Shown here: positions 1-6,688 of the stretch, one piece after another
How positions within the stretch are numbered: position 1 is the first letter of the stretch
How the letters are laid out: the number at the start of each line of letters is the position of its first letter
NCBI GenBank assembly: GCA_026398575.1
Contig: JAPLSP010000707.1
Span: forward strand, 1-15,588
Origin: Candidatus Sumerlaeota bacterium
GTDB taxonomy: Bacteria; Sumerlaeota; Sumerlaeia; JADFCT01
Reading direction: 5' to 3'
DNA: 15,588 bases
Translations under genes and position numbers: made by a program
Notes under the pieces: generated by a model
What the model saw: only the letters and a program-made list of their open reading frames with translations
Databases searched by the model: none
Told to the model about the DNA's origin: nothing

Positions 1-48
1 TGTCTTGCCAGACTACCATCGAGTCATCCCTGTTCGTTCATTACCGCG

Positions 49-1929
49 TCATCCACGCGCCGCAGGATGTTTTCGCCTTGCCTTCGCTGCCTGTGCCGAA
101 CAGAATTTTATGTGCCCATTTTGCGCGGCTAAAGGCATACCGATTTTGTGGCCCTGGACGAATAACTGAACGTCTTCGCTCCATTGACCATCCTTATACT
201 GCCCCATGTCCTGAGTGGTAATCGTTGTGCCGGCCGCTTTGCCCGTGATTTCCATTTTCTCGCACTCGATGGCATTGGCGACGCGGTACGCGACCGGCGG
301 CTGTTCGATCGGCAGAGCCGCCGCTTCCGGCTGCGGCGAGCGGTTGCTCGTCGCGCCAGGCAGGGCGTACCAATACGCCGTGGCGGCGTAAGTGATATCC
401 ACCTTGCGGTTCCAATGCCACGCCTCCATGTCGAACTGCAGCGATTTGGTGAAGGGAATCCCATCCAGCGAGCGAATGCGCGAGTTGGTCGTATGCCCTT
501 TGTTGCCAGGACCGTCGGCGCGCGGCTGGATACAGAAAGGACCTTGAAAGCGAGTGGGGCGGCACCAGGCGTAGCCATAGTAGTCTTCCGTTCCCGTGCC
601 GAAGGACGATGGAAATTTTTCGCCGTCCACCCATACCTTTTCATCCCCTTCGCCCCACCAGGCGCTCACCGGATTGAAAATCGCCAGCGTGTCGCCGGCA
701 TAGACGCCTTTGCCTTTTGCCGTCACATAGTTGAAATCCCGGAATTCGGCCGTGGGAAATTTCTCGCGGCTCCAAGTCGCATGGAAATGCATCGAACGCT
801 CATCCCAGCGCCAGTTGTCGGAAGACACGGAAATTTTTGCGTTCACATCTTGCTTGCCCAGATTGACGAGGGAAATCGTTCCCGTCTTTTTATAAGGCAT
901 CACCCAGCGGCAGACCATTTTCCCGTCCGCCGTCACGGTCCGGTACCAGTCCTGCGTCGGATTGACGCCGATGCCGCTGCCGAAGAATTCTCCCACCGGC
1001 GCCCAAATGGTTTCCTCGTCATCGAAGACGCCTTTGACGATGACCGAACGCGTCGCCTGCTGCAAATCGGAGGCTTCGAGGATCACTTCCAATTCGCGCA
1101 CCGCCTTGGAACCAGCCGGGAGTTCGAGAGCCAGCGTCTTGCCCGGCGCCAATTTCCCGTCCGCTTTTCCTCCGGCGGACAAGCGGCTGTTTGCCGTCTG
1201 ACTTCCTGTCTTCAGCTCCAGAGCCGAGTTTTTCAAAGAATTCTGGGCGCGCTCCACTTCAGCGGTTGATTTCTGATAATCATTCATCGTGAAAGACTTG
1301 ACGGGCGTCCCGGCCGCATAGATGCGATAGTTGATGTTATAATAGCCGTTCTTGTCAGTGGTGATCTTGCAATGGCGCGCGAAAGGAATCGGCAGATACA
1401 GATTCATCCCGCCGGGATTCTTCTCGCTCGATCCCGCTGGATTTTCCATCGCCAGCGGCGGCTTGACGAAGCCCTCGCCGACCAGCAGCGCGCGCCCCGC
1501 CGTTTCGATCTCCGGCGTTTCCGATCCATCCAGATAAATGCGGATCGTCCCGATCGTTCTGCTGGTCATCCAGAAGCGGACGATTGCGCCCGGCCCATCG
1601 CTGTCCAGCATCACGTTTTCAGTCCGCCCCTGCTTCTGTTCTTTGCGGATATACTTGCCGCTGTCGCCGTTGGCGAACCATCCTTTCGGGTCGTCGGGCG
1701 TGACAGAGGCGCGGTCGTAGCTGCTGGCTTGCTTGAGGATGAAGGATGGTTCGGGCCATCGCGCGATGGCGTCGCGATCCGTCATTTCGTTCAAGAGCGA
1801 CCCCATCGAGATTGCTTGGACCGCAGCCGGAGCGCCGGCGGGGGCATTCTGTCCCATTGCGCATCGCGCACCGCCAAACAGATACAGCGCTACTATTATG
1901 ATGACGCTTACGTGCAAAAACCGATTCAT
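49..1929 (-). CDS. Secreted DUF2961 / GH172-family glycoside hydrolase
   Basis: Predicted exported glycosidase of the DUF2961 family, which includes GH172 enzymes acting on fructofuranose or arabinofuranose linkages; the substrate here cannot be read from sequence. Residues 1-26 form a signal peptide (positive N-terminus, hydrophobic VIIIVALYLFGG, then ARCAMGQ). The family N-terminus is clear at 44-90 (SLLNEMTDRDAIARWPEP, KQASSYDRAS, GWFANGD). The strand motif GAIVRFW lies at 114-120. The acidic motifs WWGEGDE (424-430) and GTGTEDYYGYAW (444-455) are about 20 residues apart and probably hold the catalytic glutamates. Residues 551-600 resemble the start of the C-terminal beta-sandwich module seen in many relatives (IECEKMEI, QDMGQYKDGQWSEDVQLF). 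The module stops abruptly after GMPL and is replaced by about 26 basic, unrelated residues, so the 3' end looks truncated. An AGGAG site 8 bases upstream supports the start. It is monocistronic and divergent from the next cluster. Confidence 0.9.
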   Translation of the reverse strand: MNRFLHVSVIIIVALYLFGGARCAMGQNAPAGAPAAVQAISMGSLLNEMTDRDAIARWPEPSFILKQASSYDRASVTPDDPKGWFANGDSGKYIRKEQKQGRTENVMLDSDGPGAIVRFWMTSRTIGTIRIYLDGSETPEIETAGRALLVGEGFVKPPLAMENPAGSSEKNPGGMNLYLPIPFARHCKITTDKNGYYNINYRIYAAGTPVKSFTMNDYQKSTAEVERAQNSLKNSALELKTGSQTANSRLSAGGKADGKLAPGKTLALELPAGSKAVRELEVILEASDLQQATRSVIVKGVFDDEETIWAPVGEFFGSGIGVNPTQDWYRTVTADGKMVCRWVMPYKKTGTISLVNLGKQDVNAKISVSSDNWRWDERSMHFHATWSREKFPTAEFRDFNYVTAKGKGVYAGDTLAIFNPVSAWWGEGDEKVWVDGEKFPSSFGTGTEDYYGYAWCRPTRFQGPFCIQPRADGPGNKGHTTNSRIRSLDGIPFTKSLQFDMEAWHWNRKVDITYAATAYWYALPGATSNRSPQPEAAALPIEQPPVAYRVANAIECEKMEITGKAAGTTITTQDMGQYKDGQWSEDVQLFVQGHKIGMPLAAQNGHIKFCSAQAAKARRKHPAARG

Positions 1930-2050
1930 AGGCTGAAACTCCTAAGGTATGTATGCTAATGACTTGTCTCAACTTATCATCATTGTCATATTGTCTTTAA
2001 TTCCCCGCGCAGGAGCAAGCGGAAAATTTGGTAAACGCATGGGGCCGGGG
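1930..2050. other. Divergent intergenic spacer between GH172 gene and membrane-protein cluster
   Basis: AT-rich spacer between two divergent transcription units. It holds the ribosome binding site of the minus-strand GH172 gene (AGGAG on the minus strand, about 8 bases before its ATG). No convincing minus-strand promoter was found: TTGAGA occurs on that strand near 1973-1968, but no good -10 lies at the right distance. The strong plus-strand promoter begins immediately after this stretch. Confidence 0.4.
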
Positions 2051-2079
2051 TTGACAAAGGACCGAATCATTCATAGAAT
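2051..2079 (+). promoter_or_regulatory. Near-consensus sigma-70 promoter for the DUF5989/SxtJ-like/EEP cluster
   Basis: TTGACA (2051-2056) is a perfect -35 box. A 17-base spacer follows, then TAGAAT (2074-2079), one mismatch from the -10 consensus. Transcription would begin near 2086, ahead of the membrane-peptide gene. This is the best promoter match in the window and implies constitutive, housekeeping-sigma expression of the downstream cluster. No operator-like palindrome was noticed next to it. Confidence 0.6.
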
Positions 2080-2175
2080 TTTCACACCATCAAGCGCAAC
2101 GCGCCTTGCAATTCCATGGGGATTCTTGAGAAGATCGTCCAAGGAATGGCGAGGGTGCGAAAGGAAAAAAAGATT

Positions 2176-2412
2176 ATGGTAGCGGCAATAAAATTGTTGA
2201 CTGTTTTCGTCATCATCTTTGGTTTGATGGGGGCAGCCCTATGGATACTGCGCGCACGCGTGGTCATTGTCGCCGAGTTTATCGCATTCCTCCTCGAACG
2301 CAAACTGTGGTGGATCACGCCGATTGTGGTTTTTCTATTGCTCATCGGAGTCCTGGTTGTGCTGACGCAGACTTCAGGCATTGGCGCCACAATTATTTAT
2401 CCTTTCTTCTAA
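2176..2412 (+). CDS. DUF5989-like small membrane protein
   Basis: Small integral membrane protein, 78 residues from this start. The C-terminal half (EFIAFLLERKLWWITPIVVF, then LLLIGVLVVLTQTSG and IYPFF) matches my memory of DUF5989: a short E-F-x-x-F-L-x-E-R-K-x-W-W cytosolic segment followed by one hydrophobic helix ending in VLTQxS and a terminal aromatic. An extra N-terminal helix (LLTVFVIIFGLMGAALWIL) precedes it, so two membrane spans are predicted; the usual family member has one. The ATG at 2176 is preceded by AAGGA about 10 bases upstream. An in-frame ATG at 2116 would add 20 basic residues (98 aa) but lacks a clear ribosome binding site. DUF5989 genes usually sit with SxtJ and carbamoyltransferase genes; the next gene is SxtJ-like, and no carbamoyltransferase is present. 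Function unknown. Confidence 0.65.
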   Translation: MVAAIKLLTVFVIIFGLMGAALWILRARVVIVAEFIAFLLERKLWWITPIVVFLLLIGVLVVLTQTSGIGATIIYPFF

Positions 2413-2862
2413 ATGAGACCCTGCATGTCCGAGTCCCGCGCGTTTGATGCAAGGAAAAAAATCCTGGCGCCGCTGACCGTGGCGCTGATGCTCGGCGCGC
2501 TTTTTTTTCGCAAAGAATGGTGCGGGGCTCTGAATGATGTCGCCATCGTGGGATGGATTCTGGACCGCCTGGCCAGACATCACCTGCTGGCCTTTTTCGT
2601 AACGCTGGGTCTGGCATCGCTTTTGGAATTCGGCGTCTGCAAGTTGCTGCGCCTCGGAAAACCGGAAATTGGAATGACGGTTTTCGGATGGATCGTGCTC
2701 GTGATTCTTGTGGGCGCCTACTATTCTTTATTCGGTCTGACGGCGCTCTTCGCCAGACTCACACGACGGGCAGGATTCAAGCCATCCTCCTCCGGCGGCG
2801 ACTCGTATTGGATTGCGCGCAAACCTGAATCATTAACACTGAGAAATATGAAGAAGCAATAA
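2413..2862 (+). CDS. SxtJ-like multi-span membrane protein
   Basis: Protein of 149 residues with three or four hydrophobic helices: about 18-32 (ILAPLTVALMLGALF), 56-75 (HHLLAFFVTLGLASLLEFGV) and 86-115 (MTVFGWIVLVILVGAYYSLFG). The C-terminal signature, YYSLFGLTALFARLTRR followed by GGDSYWIARKPE, resembles the end of SxtJ-family proteins (a YY-x-x-F span, then RL, then D-SYW-x-x-R). The N-terminal part is divergent, so this is a family-level call only. The stop codon of the DUF5989-like gene is immediately followed by this ATG (TAA-ATG), consistent with translational coupling; an alternative ATG lies four codons in. SxtJ and DUF5989 are neighbours in many genomes, and each call supports the other. 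The biochemical role is not established. Confidence 0.55.
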   Translation: MRPCMSESRAFDARKKILAPLTVALMLGALFFRKEWCGALNDVAIVGWILDRLARHHLLAFFVTLGLASLLEFGVCKLLRLGKPEIGMTVFGWIVLVILVGAYYSLFGLTALFARLTRRAGFKPSSSGGDSYWIARKPESLTLRNMKKQ

Positions 2863-2872
2863 TCCAGGAGCC

Positions 2873-3946
2873 ATGCCATTGAATTCAAGACTCTTGCACA
2901 TTGCATTCTGGAACGTTGAAAGGTGTCTTGGACCGATTGCAGACGCGGGTGATCTTTTTTATGGGCAGGAGTCTCAGTCAGGGGAAGCGAACAAGCAGAG
3001 AATAAGGGAACGCGCGCCTCAGGACGATGTAGAGATGAATCATAAAATTCAGGCGCTAGCTCACGTCATCGGAGACATGTTCGACGGAAACGGTCCAGAC
3101 ATTATCGGGTTGGCGGAAGTTGGCGCGGAAGAAATAACGAGCCAATTGAAAAACGCACTTAGGTCCAGATTGGGCTGCGATTGGCAGGAAGTGAGAAGCG
3201 ATAGCATACACGGTAGTATGACGAGTATTTCGGTTTTTAGCAGGATGTCAACAGTCAGAGATTTGATAAAGATCGGCGAGTTTCCCGATATAGAGGAATT
3301 GCGGAAACCTGAAAAACGGTTACGCCCCTTTTCCATCTTAGTTGAATGCGCGCTTCCGGGCCGCTCAGGGGATTTTTTGCTTTCGATCAACCATTGGAAG
3401 AGTAATGCCTTGGGAGATTTCAAAGATAATTTTCTGTCCAGGCAGCGGGCCGCTTCGTGGCTTGACAATAAACTTCAAGAAAATGAATCTTTGCCTTGCG
3501 CTGTCGTGATGGGTGATTTCAATTCGGATCCTTATGACAAGCATTTCGGCCAGAACGGCAAGCTTCGAGCTCACAGGCGATACAACCGGGCCGCGATGCG
3601 CATTCAAGACGCTGCCGAGCTATATAATCCCAGCTGGCGGTTGTTAGCGCCTTCCCTCTCCTTGGATGACTTTATGGCAGGCAAACGAGAAGATATGTAT
3701 CCGGAGACTAGCATTATAGGCTCAGTGGATCATATTTATGATCAGATTATGGTCTCCGGAGCCGCTTTGCTCAAACGCCCTCTTCTCTTGAGAGAGCCTG
3801 TGAGCCTTTTCGCGCATCCAGATTACTCGCGACACCTTGCCAAACAAGGCTTTTACCGCCTGGTTCCTGTGCGTTGGCGTGAGAATCCCAATAACGATGG
3901 CTGTGCTTCGGACCATTTTCCAATCTGCGCCACATTCGAATACTAA
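2873..3946 (+). CDS. Endonuclease/exonuclease/phosphatase (EEP) family protein
   Basis: Metal-dependent phosphodiesterase fold of the DNase I/ExoIII/inositol-phosphatase superfamily, 357 residues. The catalytic motifs occur in order: FWNVE (N14), GLAEV (E82, metal ligand), INHWKS (H174), MGDFNSDP (D215, N217), VDHIYDQIMVSG (286-296) and the terminal SDHFP (D347, H348, general base). All key residues are present, so it should be active. No signal peptide or membrane span is seen, so it is probably cytosolic. Substrate (DNA, RNA, nucleotide or lipid phosphate) cannot be decided. An AGGAG lies only two bases before the ATG, a tight spacing. The gene starts 10 bases after the SxtJ-like gene and ends 18 bases before the next gene, so it is likely cotranscribed. 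Base composition is more AT-rich than the following xylulokinase, a hint of separate origin. Confidence 0.85.
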   Translation: MPLNSRLLHIAFWNVERCLGPIADAGDLFYGQESQSGEANKQRIRERAPQDDVEMNHKIQALAHVIGDMFDGNGPDIIGLAEVGAEEITSQLKNALRSRLGCDWQEVRSDSIHGSMTSISVFSRMSTVRDLIKIGEFPDIEELRKPEKRLRPFSILVECALPGRSGDFLLSINHWKSNALGDFKDNFLSRQRAASWLDNKLQENESLPCAVVMGDFNSDPYDKHFGQNGKLRAHRRYNRAAMRIQDAAELYNPSWRLLAPSLSLDDFMAGKREDMYPETSIIGSVDHIYDQIMVSGAALLKRPLLLREPVSLFAHPDYSRHLAKQGFYRLVPVRWRENPNNDGCASDHFPICATFEY

Positions 3947-3952
3947 ATTGAA

Positions 3953-3957
3953 GGGAG
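3953..3957 (+). promoter_or_regulatory. Ribosome binding site deciding the start at 3965
   Basis: GGGAG lies seven bases before the ATG at 3965, but only one base before the in-frame ATG at 3959. The downstream ATG is therefore the better start of the unknown protein. Confidence 0.5.
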
Positions 3958-3964
3958 AATGAAT

Positions 3965-4375
3965 ATGCTAACCTTCCAGGAATGGATCAAGTCCAAAGGC
4001 TATGATGTAGCCAAGCTGGGCAAGACAACCCCGCTTGATGATCGCTTTAAAGTTCTTGAGGGGCTTGTTGACAGCCTTCAGGAAATGTTCGATCCAACCA
4101 GGAAAGAGATCCGATTCACAATAGTCCCTGGGCATCTTGTGAACATCGGGCAGCAATATCGGGTCTTGCGTGAATCACCCAGGCTAAAATACAGCGACAC
4201 CTTTTTTCGCATTTATATCAACCAGGAAGAATGGATTCTGGATGATTTTAGCGAGGAGATGACTCACTGCAACGACGAACAGAGCCTTTATGAAGCGATG
4301 TGGAATTATTTGGATAAAGATGAGGTGAAGAGCAGCGTTTATAAATTAATACAGCTCGCCCAAAAAGCAGCATAG
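3965..4375 (+). CDS. Unknown 136-residue protein paired with the EEP gene
   Basis: I do not recognise this family. It is a soluble, acidic, mixed alpha/beta protein that begins MLTFQEWIKSKGYDVAKLG and contains the beta-rich stretch IRFTIVPGHLVNIGQQYRVL. A charged helical tail follows (EQSLYEAMWNYLDKDEVKSSVYKLIQLAQ). There is no signal peptide, membrane span or cysteine cluster. It starts 18 bases after the EEP stop codon with its own good ribosome binding site, so the two genes probably form an operon. Base composition is like that of the EEP gene and lower in GC than the next gene. By position it could be a partner, inhibitor or specificity subunit of the EEP protein, but nothing in the sequence proves this. 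Confidence 0.7.
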   Translation: MLTFQEWIKSKGYDVAKLGKTTPLDDRFKVLEGLVDSLQEMFDPTRKEIRFTIVPGHLVNIGQQYRVLRESPRLKYSDTFFRIYINQEEWILDDFSEEMTHCNDEQSLYEAMWNYLDKDEVKSSVYKLIQLAQKAA

Positions 4376-4397
4376 ATTGACATCCGCGTTGTATCCC

Positions 4398-4403
4398 AAG
4401 GAG
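4398..4403 (+). promoter_or_regulatory. Ribosome binding site fixing the xylulokinase start
   Basis: A perfect AAGGAG lies six bases before the ATG at 4410. It rules out the upstream in-frame TTG at 4377, which would add 11 residues not expected in this family. Confidence 0.7.
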
Positions 4404-4409
4404 ATAATT

Positions 4410-5939
4410 ATGGCGTATTTACTGGGTCTCGACATCGGAACCTCCGGAACCAAAGCGCTCTTGATTGACGCAAAGGGCAGGATTATCGCCTCGGCCACGC
4501 AGGAATATCCCCTGCTCAGCCCCAAGCCCGGCTGGGCCGAACAGGACCCGTCGGATTGGTGGAAGGCGACGTGCGCGACCACGAAAAAGGTCCTCGCGCA
4601 ATCCCGCGTCACTCCGGCGGACATCAAGGGCGTCGGCCTTTCCGGGCAGATGCACGGCTCGGTCTTCATGGACAAAAAAGGCGGGGTGATCCGCCCGGCG
4701 CTGCTCTGGTGCGACGCCCGCACCGTCGCCGAATGCGCTGAAATCAACAAGCGCGTCGGCGCGCAGCGGTTCCATCAGCTCATCAGCAATCCGCCGCTCG
4801 TCGGATTCACCGCGCCCAAGATCGTCTGGCTGAAAAATCACGAGCCGAAGAAATACGCACAGGTGCGCCATGTCGTTCTGCCGAAGGACTATGTGCGCTA
4901 TCGTCTGACGGGCGAGATTCTGTGCGAAGTTTCCGACGCCGCGGGAACGGTTCTTTTCAACGTCAAGAAGCGGCAGTGGTGCAATGAGGTTCTGGACGCG
5001 CTCGGCATTCCGCGCGAATGGATGCCCGAGACGCGCGAATCCTATGACGTCTGCGGAACCATCAACGCCGAAGCCGCGCGCCTGACGGGCCTGAAAGTCG
5101 GAACGCCCGTCGTGGGCGGAGGCGCGGATAATACCTGCGGCGCCATCGGCAGCGGCGTGGTCGTCGAGGGCCGCGTCAGCGCCAGCCTCGGCACGTCAGG
5201 CGTTATCTTTGCCCCCACCAATCAATTGCGGGTGGATAAGCTGGAGCGCGTTCATTCCTTCGTCCATTCGACGCGCCATCAGTGGTACCTGATGGGTTGC
5301 ATGATTTCGGCGGGCATGGCGTTGCGCTGGTATCGCGACAAAGTGGCGATGGATGAAATCGCGCTGGCGAAAAAAGAGAAGCGCGACGTCTATGACCGCT
5401 TCACCGAGGCCGCCTCGAAGATTCCCGCCGGCGCCGAAGGCTTATGGTTCCTGCCTTACCTGCAGGGCGAGCGCTCGCCGCTCAATGATCCATACGCGCG
5501 CGGGTGCTTCATCGGCCTGACCTTCCGCCATGACCGCGCGCATATCGTCCGCGCCATCATCGAAGGCATCACGTTCGGCATGAGGAGCATGCTGGAGGTC
5601 ATCAAAGACCTTGGGACCAGCGTCAAAGAAATCCGCGCCCTCGGAGGCGGCGCCAAAAGCCCCTTCTGGCGCCAGCTGATGGCGGATATTTTCGGCGATG
5701 AGATTGCGATCCTGCAGCAGGAGCAGGGAGGCGCAATGGGCGCCGCGATTCTTGCAGGCGTCGGCGCCGGGATATTCGGCGATTTCAAAGAAACCACCGA
5801 CCGCTTCGTCAAAGTAGCGCGCCGCTTGGAGCCCAGCAAAAAACTCCACGCCGCCTACGCCGAACGCTATGAGATGTTCAAGGAGCTATATCAATCTTTG
5901 AAACCTTCTTTCCCGGATGTGGCAAGGATGCAGCATTGA
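4410..5939 (+). CDS. xylB: Xylulokinase
   Basis: Cytosolic FGGY-family carbohydrate kinase, 509 residues, the usual length. It phosphorylates D-xylulose with ATP to give D-xylulose 5-phosphate for the pentose phosphate pathway. The N-terminal phosphate-binding loop is LGLDIGTSGTKALLID (5-20, with D8). The substrate motif SGQMHG (78-83), typical of xylulokinase rather than glycerol kinase or ribulokinase, is followed by LLWCDART. The catalytic aspartate is in GGGADNTCGAIGSG (D240). The FGGY C-terminal part carries LPYLQGERSPLND, the family segment GLTFRHDRAHIVRAIIEGI, and the ATP-binding GGGAKSPFWRQLMADIF. No xylose isomerase, transporter or regulator is adjacent, so pathway partners must lie elsewhere. 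It is separated by 34 bases from the upstream unknown gene and is clearly richer in GC, so it is probably native and not functionally tied to it. Confidence 0.95.
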   Translation: MAYLLGLDIGTSGTKALLIDAKGRIIASATQEYPLLSPKPGWAEQDPSDWWKATCATTKKVLAQSRVTPADIKGVGLSGQMHGSVFMDKKGGVIRPALLWCDARTVAECAEINKRVGAQRFHQLISNPPLVGFTAPKIVWLKNHEPKKYAQVRHVVLPKDYVRYRLTGEILCEVSDAAGTVLFNVKKRQWCNEVLDALGIPREWMPETRESYDVCGTINAEAARLTGLKVGTPVVGGGADNTCGAIGSGVVVEGRVSASLGTSGVIFAPTNQLRVDKLERVHSFVHSTRHQWYLMGCMISAGMALRWYRDKVAMDEIALAKKEKRDVYDRFTEAASKIPAGAEGLWFLPYLQGERSPLNDPYARGCFIGLTFRHDRAHIVRAIIEGITFGMRSMLEVIKDLGTSVKEIRALGGGAKSPFWRQLMADIFGDEIAILQQEQGGAMGAAILAGVGAGIFGDFKETTDRFVKVARRLEPSKKLHAAYAERYEMFKELYQSLKPSFPDVARMQH

Positions 5940-6006
5940 CAAAATCAAACAAGCGAAATAGCCTTTTCAGAAATTTGCTCACTTGATAGATTCTGGAGCG
6001 TTTTCA

Positions 6007-6213
6007 ATGCATCAAAAATTCTCAGCTTCAATCTGGCAAGAAGGCGAATGGTTTGTGGCTCAATGTTTGGAGGTGGACGTTGCCAGCCAAGGCGCCACTG
6101 AAGAAGAAGCCTTAGCCAACTTGTGTGAAGCGCTTGAACTTCACTTTGAGCCGCCCGTAGCCACCGCAGCGCCTAAAGTGCGCCATATTGAGGTGGAAAC
6201 CTGTGCCGCCTAA
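6007..6213 (+). CDS. hicB: HicB-like antitoxin
   Basis: Small antitoxin, 68 residues, of the HicB partial RNase H-like fold: MHQKFSASIWQEGEWFVAQC, then LEVDVASQGATEEEALANLCEALELHFE. The pattern F-x-A-x-I-x-x-x-x-x-W-x-V-A-x-C-x-E, then A-S-Q-G-x-T-x-E-E-A-x-x-N-L-x-E-A-L, is diagnostic. It should bind and neutralise HicA from the next gene. The protein ends soon after the core, so no DNA-binding domain is visible; autoregulation, if present, would need another route. GGAG eight bases upstream supports the ATG at 6007; an upstream TTG at 5983 would add eight unconserved residues. A weak promoter (TTTTCA 5964-5969, 17-base spacer, TAGATT 5987-5992) could drive the pair. Its end overlaps hicA. 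Confidence 0.85.
   Translation: MHQKFSASIWQEGEWFVAQCLEVDVASQGATEEEALANLCEALELHFEPPVATAAPKVRHIEVETCAA
6190..6196 (+). promoter_or_regulatory. Ribosome binding site within hicB deciding the GTG start of hicA
   Basis: GAGGTGG lies six bases before GTG at 6203, inside the end of the hicB reading frame. It supports the GTG start over the TTG at 6188, and the overlap suggests coupled translation of antitoxin and toxin. Confidence 0.55.
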
Positions 6214-6424
6214 GCCAACGCCTTATCGCGAAGTTCGCCGCAAGCTCCTCGCAGCCGGATTCCATGAGGCAAGCCAAAAGGGAAGCCATGTCAAATTCAT
6301 CAAGATCACACTCGAATATATTCGGACGGCCACCGTGCCCAAGCATCGTGAAGTGGCAATGGGAACTTTGAAAAGCATTCTTCGACAAGCCGGGATCGAG
6401 CAAGACGTGTTCGATGATCTATAA
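6203..6424 (+). CDS. hicA: HicA-family mRNA interferase toxin
   Basis: Toxin of 73 residues with the double-stranded-RNA-binding-like fold of HicA/YcfA. It would inhibit translation by cleaving mRNA until bound by HicB. The family pattern is complete: YREVRRKLLAAGF, then the catalytic motif QKGSHVKF (H29), then TVPKHREVAMGTLKSILRQA and GIEQDVF. The start is GTG at 6203, overlapping the end of hicB by 11 bases. Antitoxin-first order is the reverse of the classical hicAB operon but is common for this subfamily. No frameshift or missing catalytic residue is seen, so the pair is probably functional. Confidence 0.88.
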   Translation: MPPKPTPYREVRRKLLAAGFHEASQKGSHVKFIKITLEYIRTATVPKHREVAMGTLKSILRQAGIEQDVFDDL

Positions 6425-6481
6425 TTCTAAGCTCGTACGGCTGGGGATTCGCTTCCCTTAGGCGTAGCTCGGAGTTGAGTC

Positions 6482-6679
6482 ATGAAAGATCCCATTATTG
6501 CAGAAATTCATCATGCGCGTCAGGAGCATGCCCGACGCTTTAATTACGATCTCCATGCAATCTGTGAAGACCTTCGCAAAATCGAAGCGGAGTTTGGGGA
6601 TCGAGTTGTAAGCCTTGCACCTAGAAAACTAAAGAAACGCCACAAGTCACAAATAGCTGCACACAAGCAAAACCATTGA
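6482..6679 (+). CDS. Small antitoxin-like protein of unknown function
   Basis: Protein of 65 residues beginning MKDPIIAEIHHARQEHARRF, then NYDLHAICEDLRKIE, and ending in a strongly basic tail (RKLKKRHKSQIAAHKQNH). The opening KDPI-x-x-E-I-x-x-x-R-x-x-x-A-x-x-F-N-Y-D-x-x-A-I-x-x-D-L-R is a recurring motif in small proteins found beside toxin-antitoxin genes; I recall the pattern but not an assigned function. It is probably helical and may bind nucleic acid through the tail. GGAG seven bases before the ATG supports the start. It lies 57 bases after hicA and nine bases before the following membrane-protein gene, so it may belong to either unit. A matching toxin gene (PIN or RelE type) is not visible next to it. 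Confidence 0.65.
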   Translation: MKDPIIAEIHHARQEHARRFNYDLHAICEDLRKIEAEFGDRVVSLAPRKLKKRHKSQIAAHKQNH

Positions 6680-6688
6680 GAAATCCAC

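Noticed and set aside
184..1269. Long open frame of 361 codons on the plus strand
   Set aside because: It lies wholly antisense to the well-supported GH172 gene, is extremely rich in R, F and H in the way antisense frames of GC-rich genes are, and matches no family.
5952..5979. Imperfect inverted repeat AGCGAAAT / ATTTGCT upstream of hicB as an operator
   Set aside because: One arm has an extra base, the arms are short, and this HicB shows no DNA-binding domain.
6428..6467. Possible hairpin after hicA (CTAAG ... GGGGA / TTCCC ... TTAG)
   Set aside because: The stem is asymmetric, relies on a G-T pair and has no T-tract, so it does not support a terminator call.
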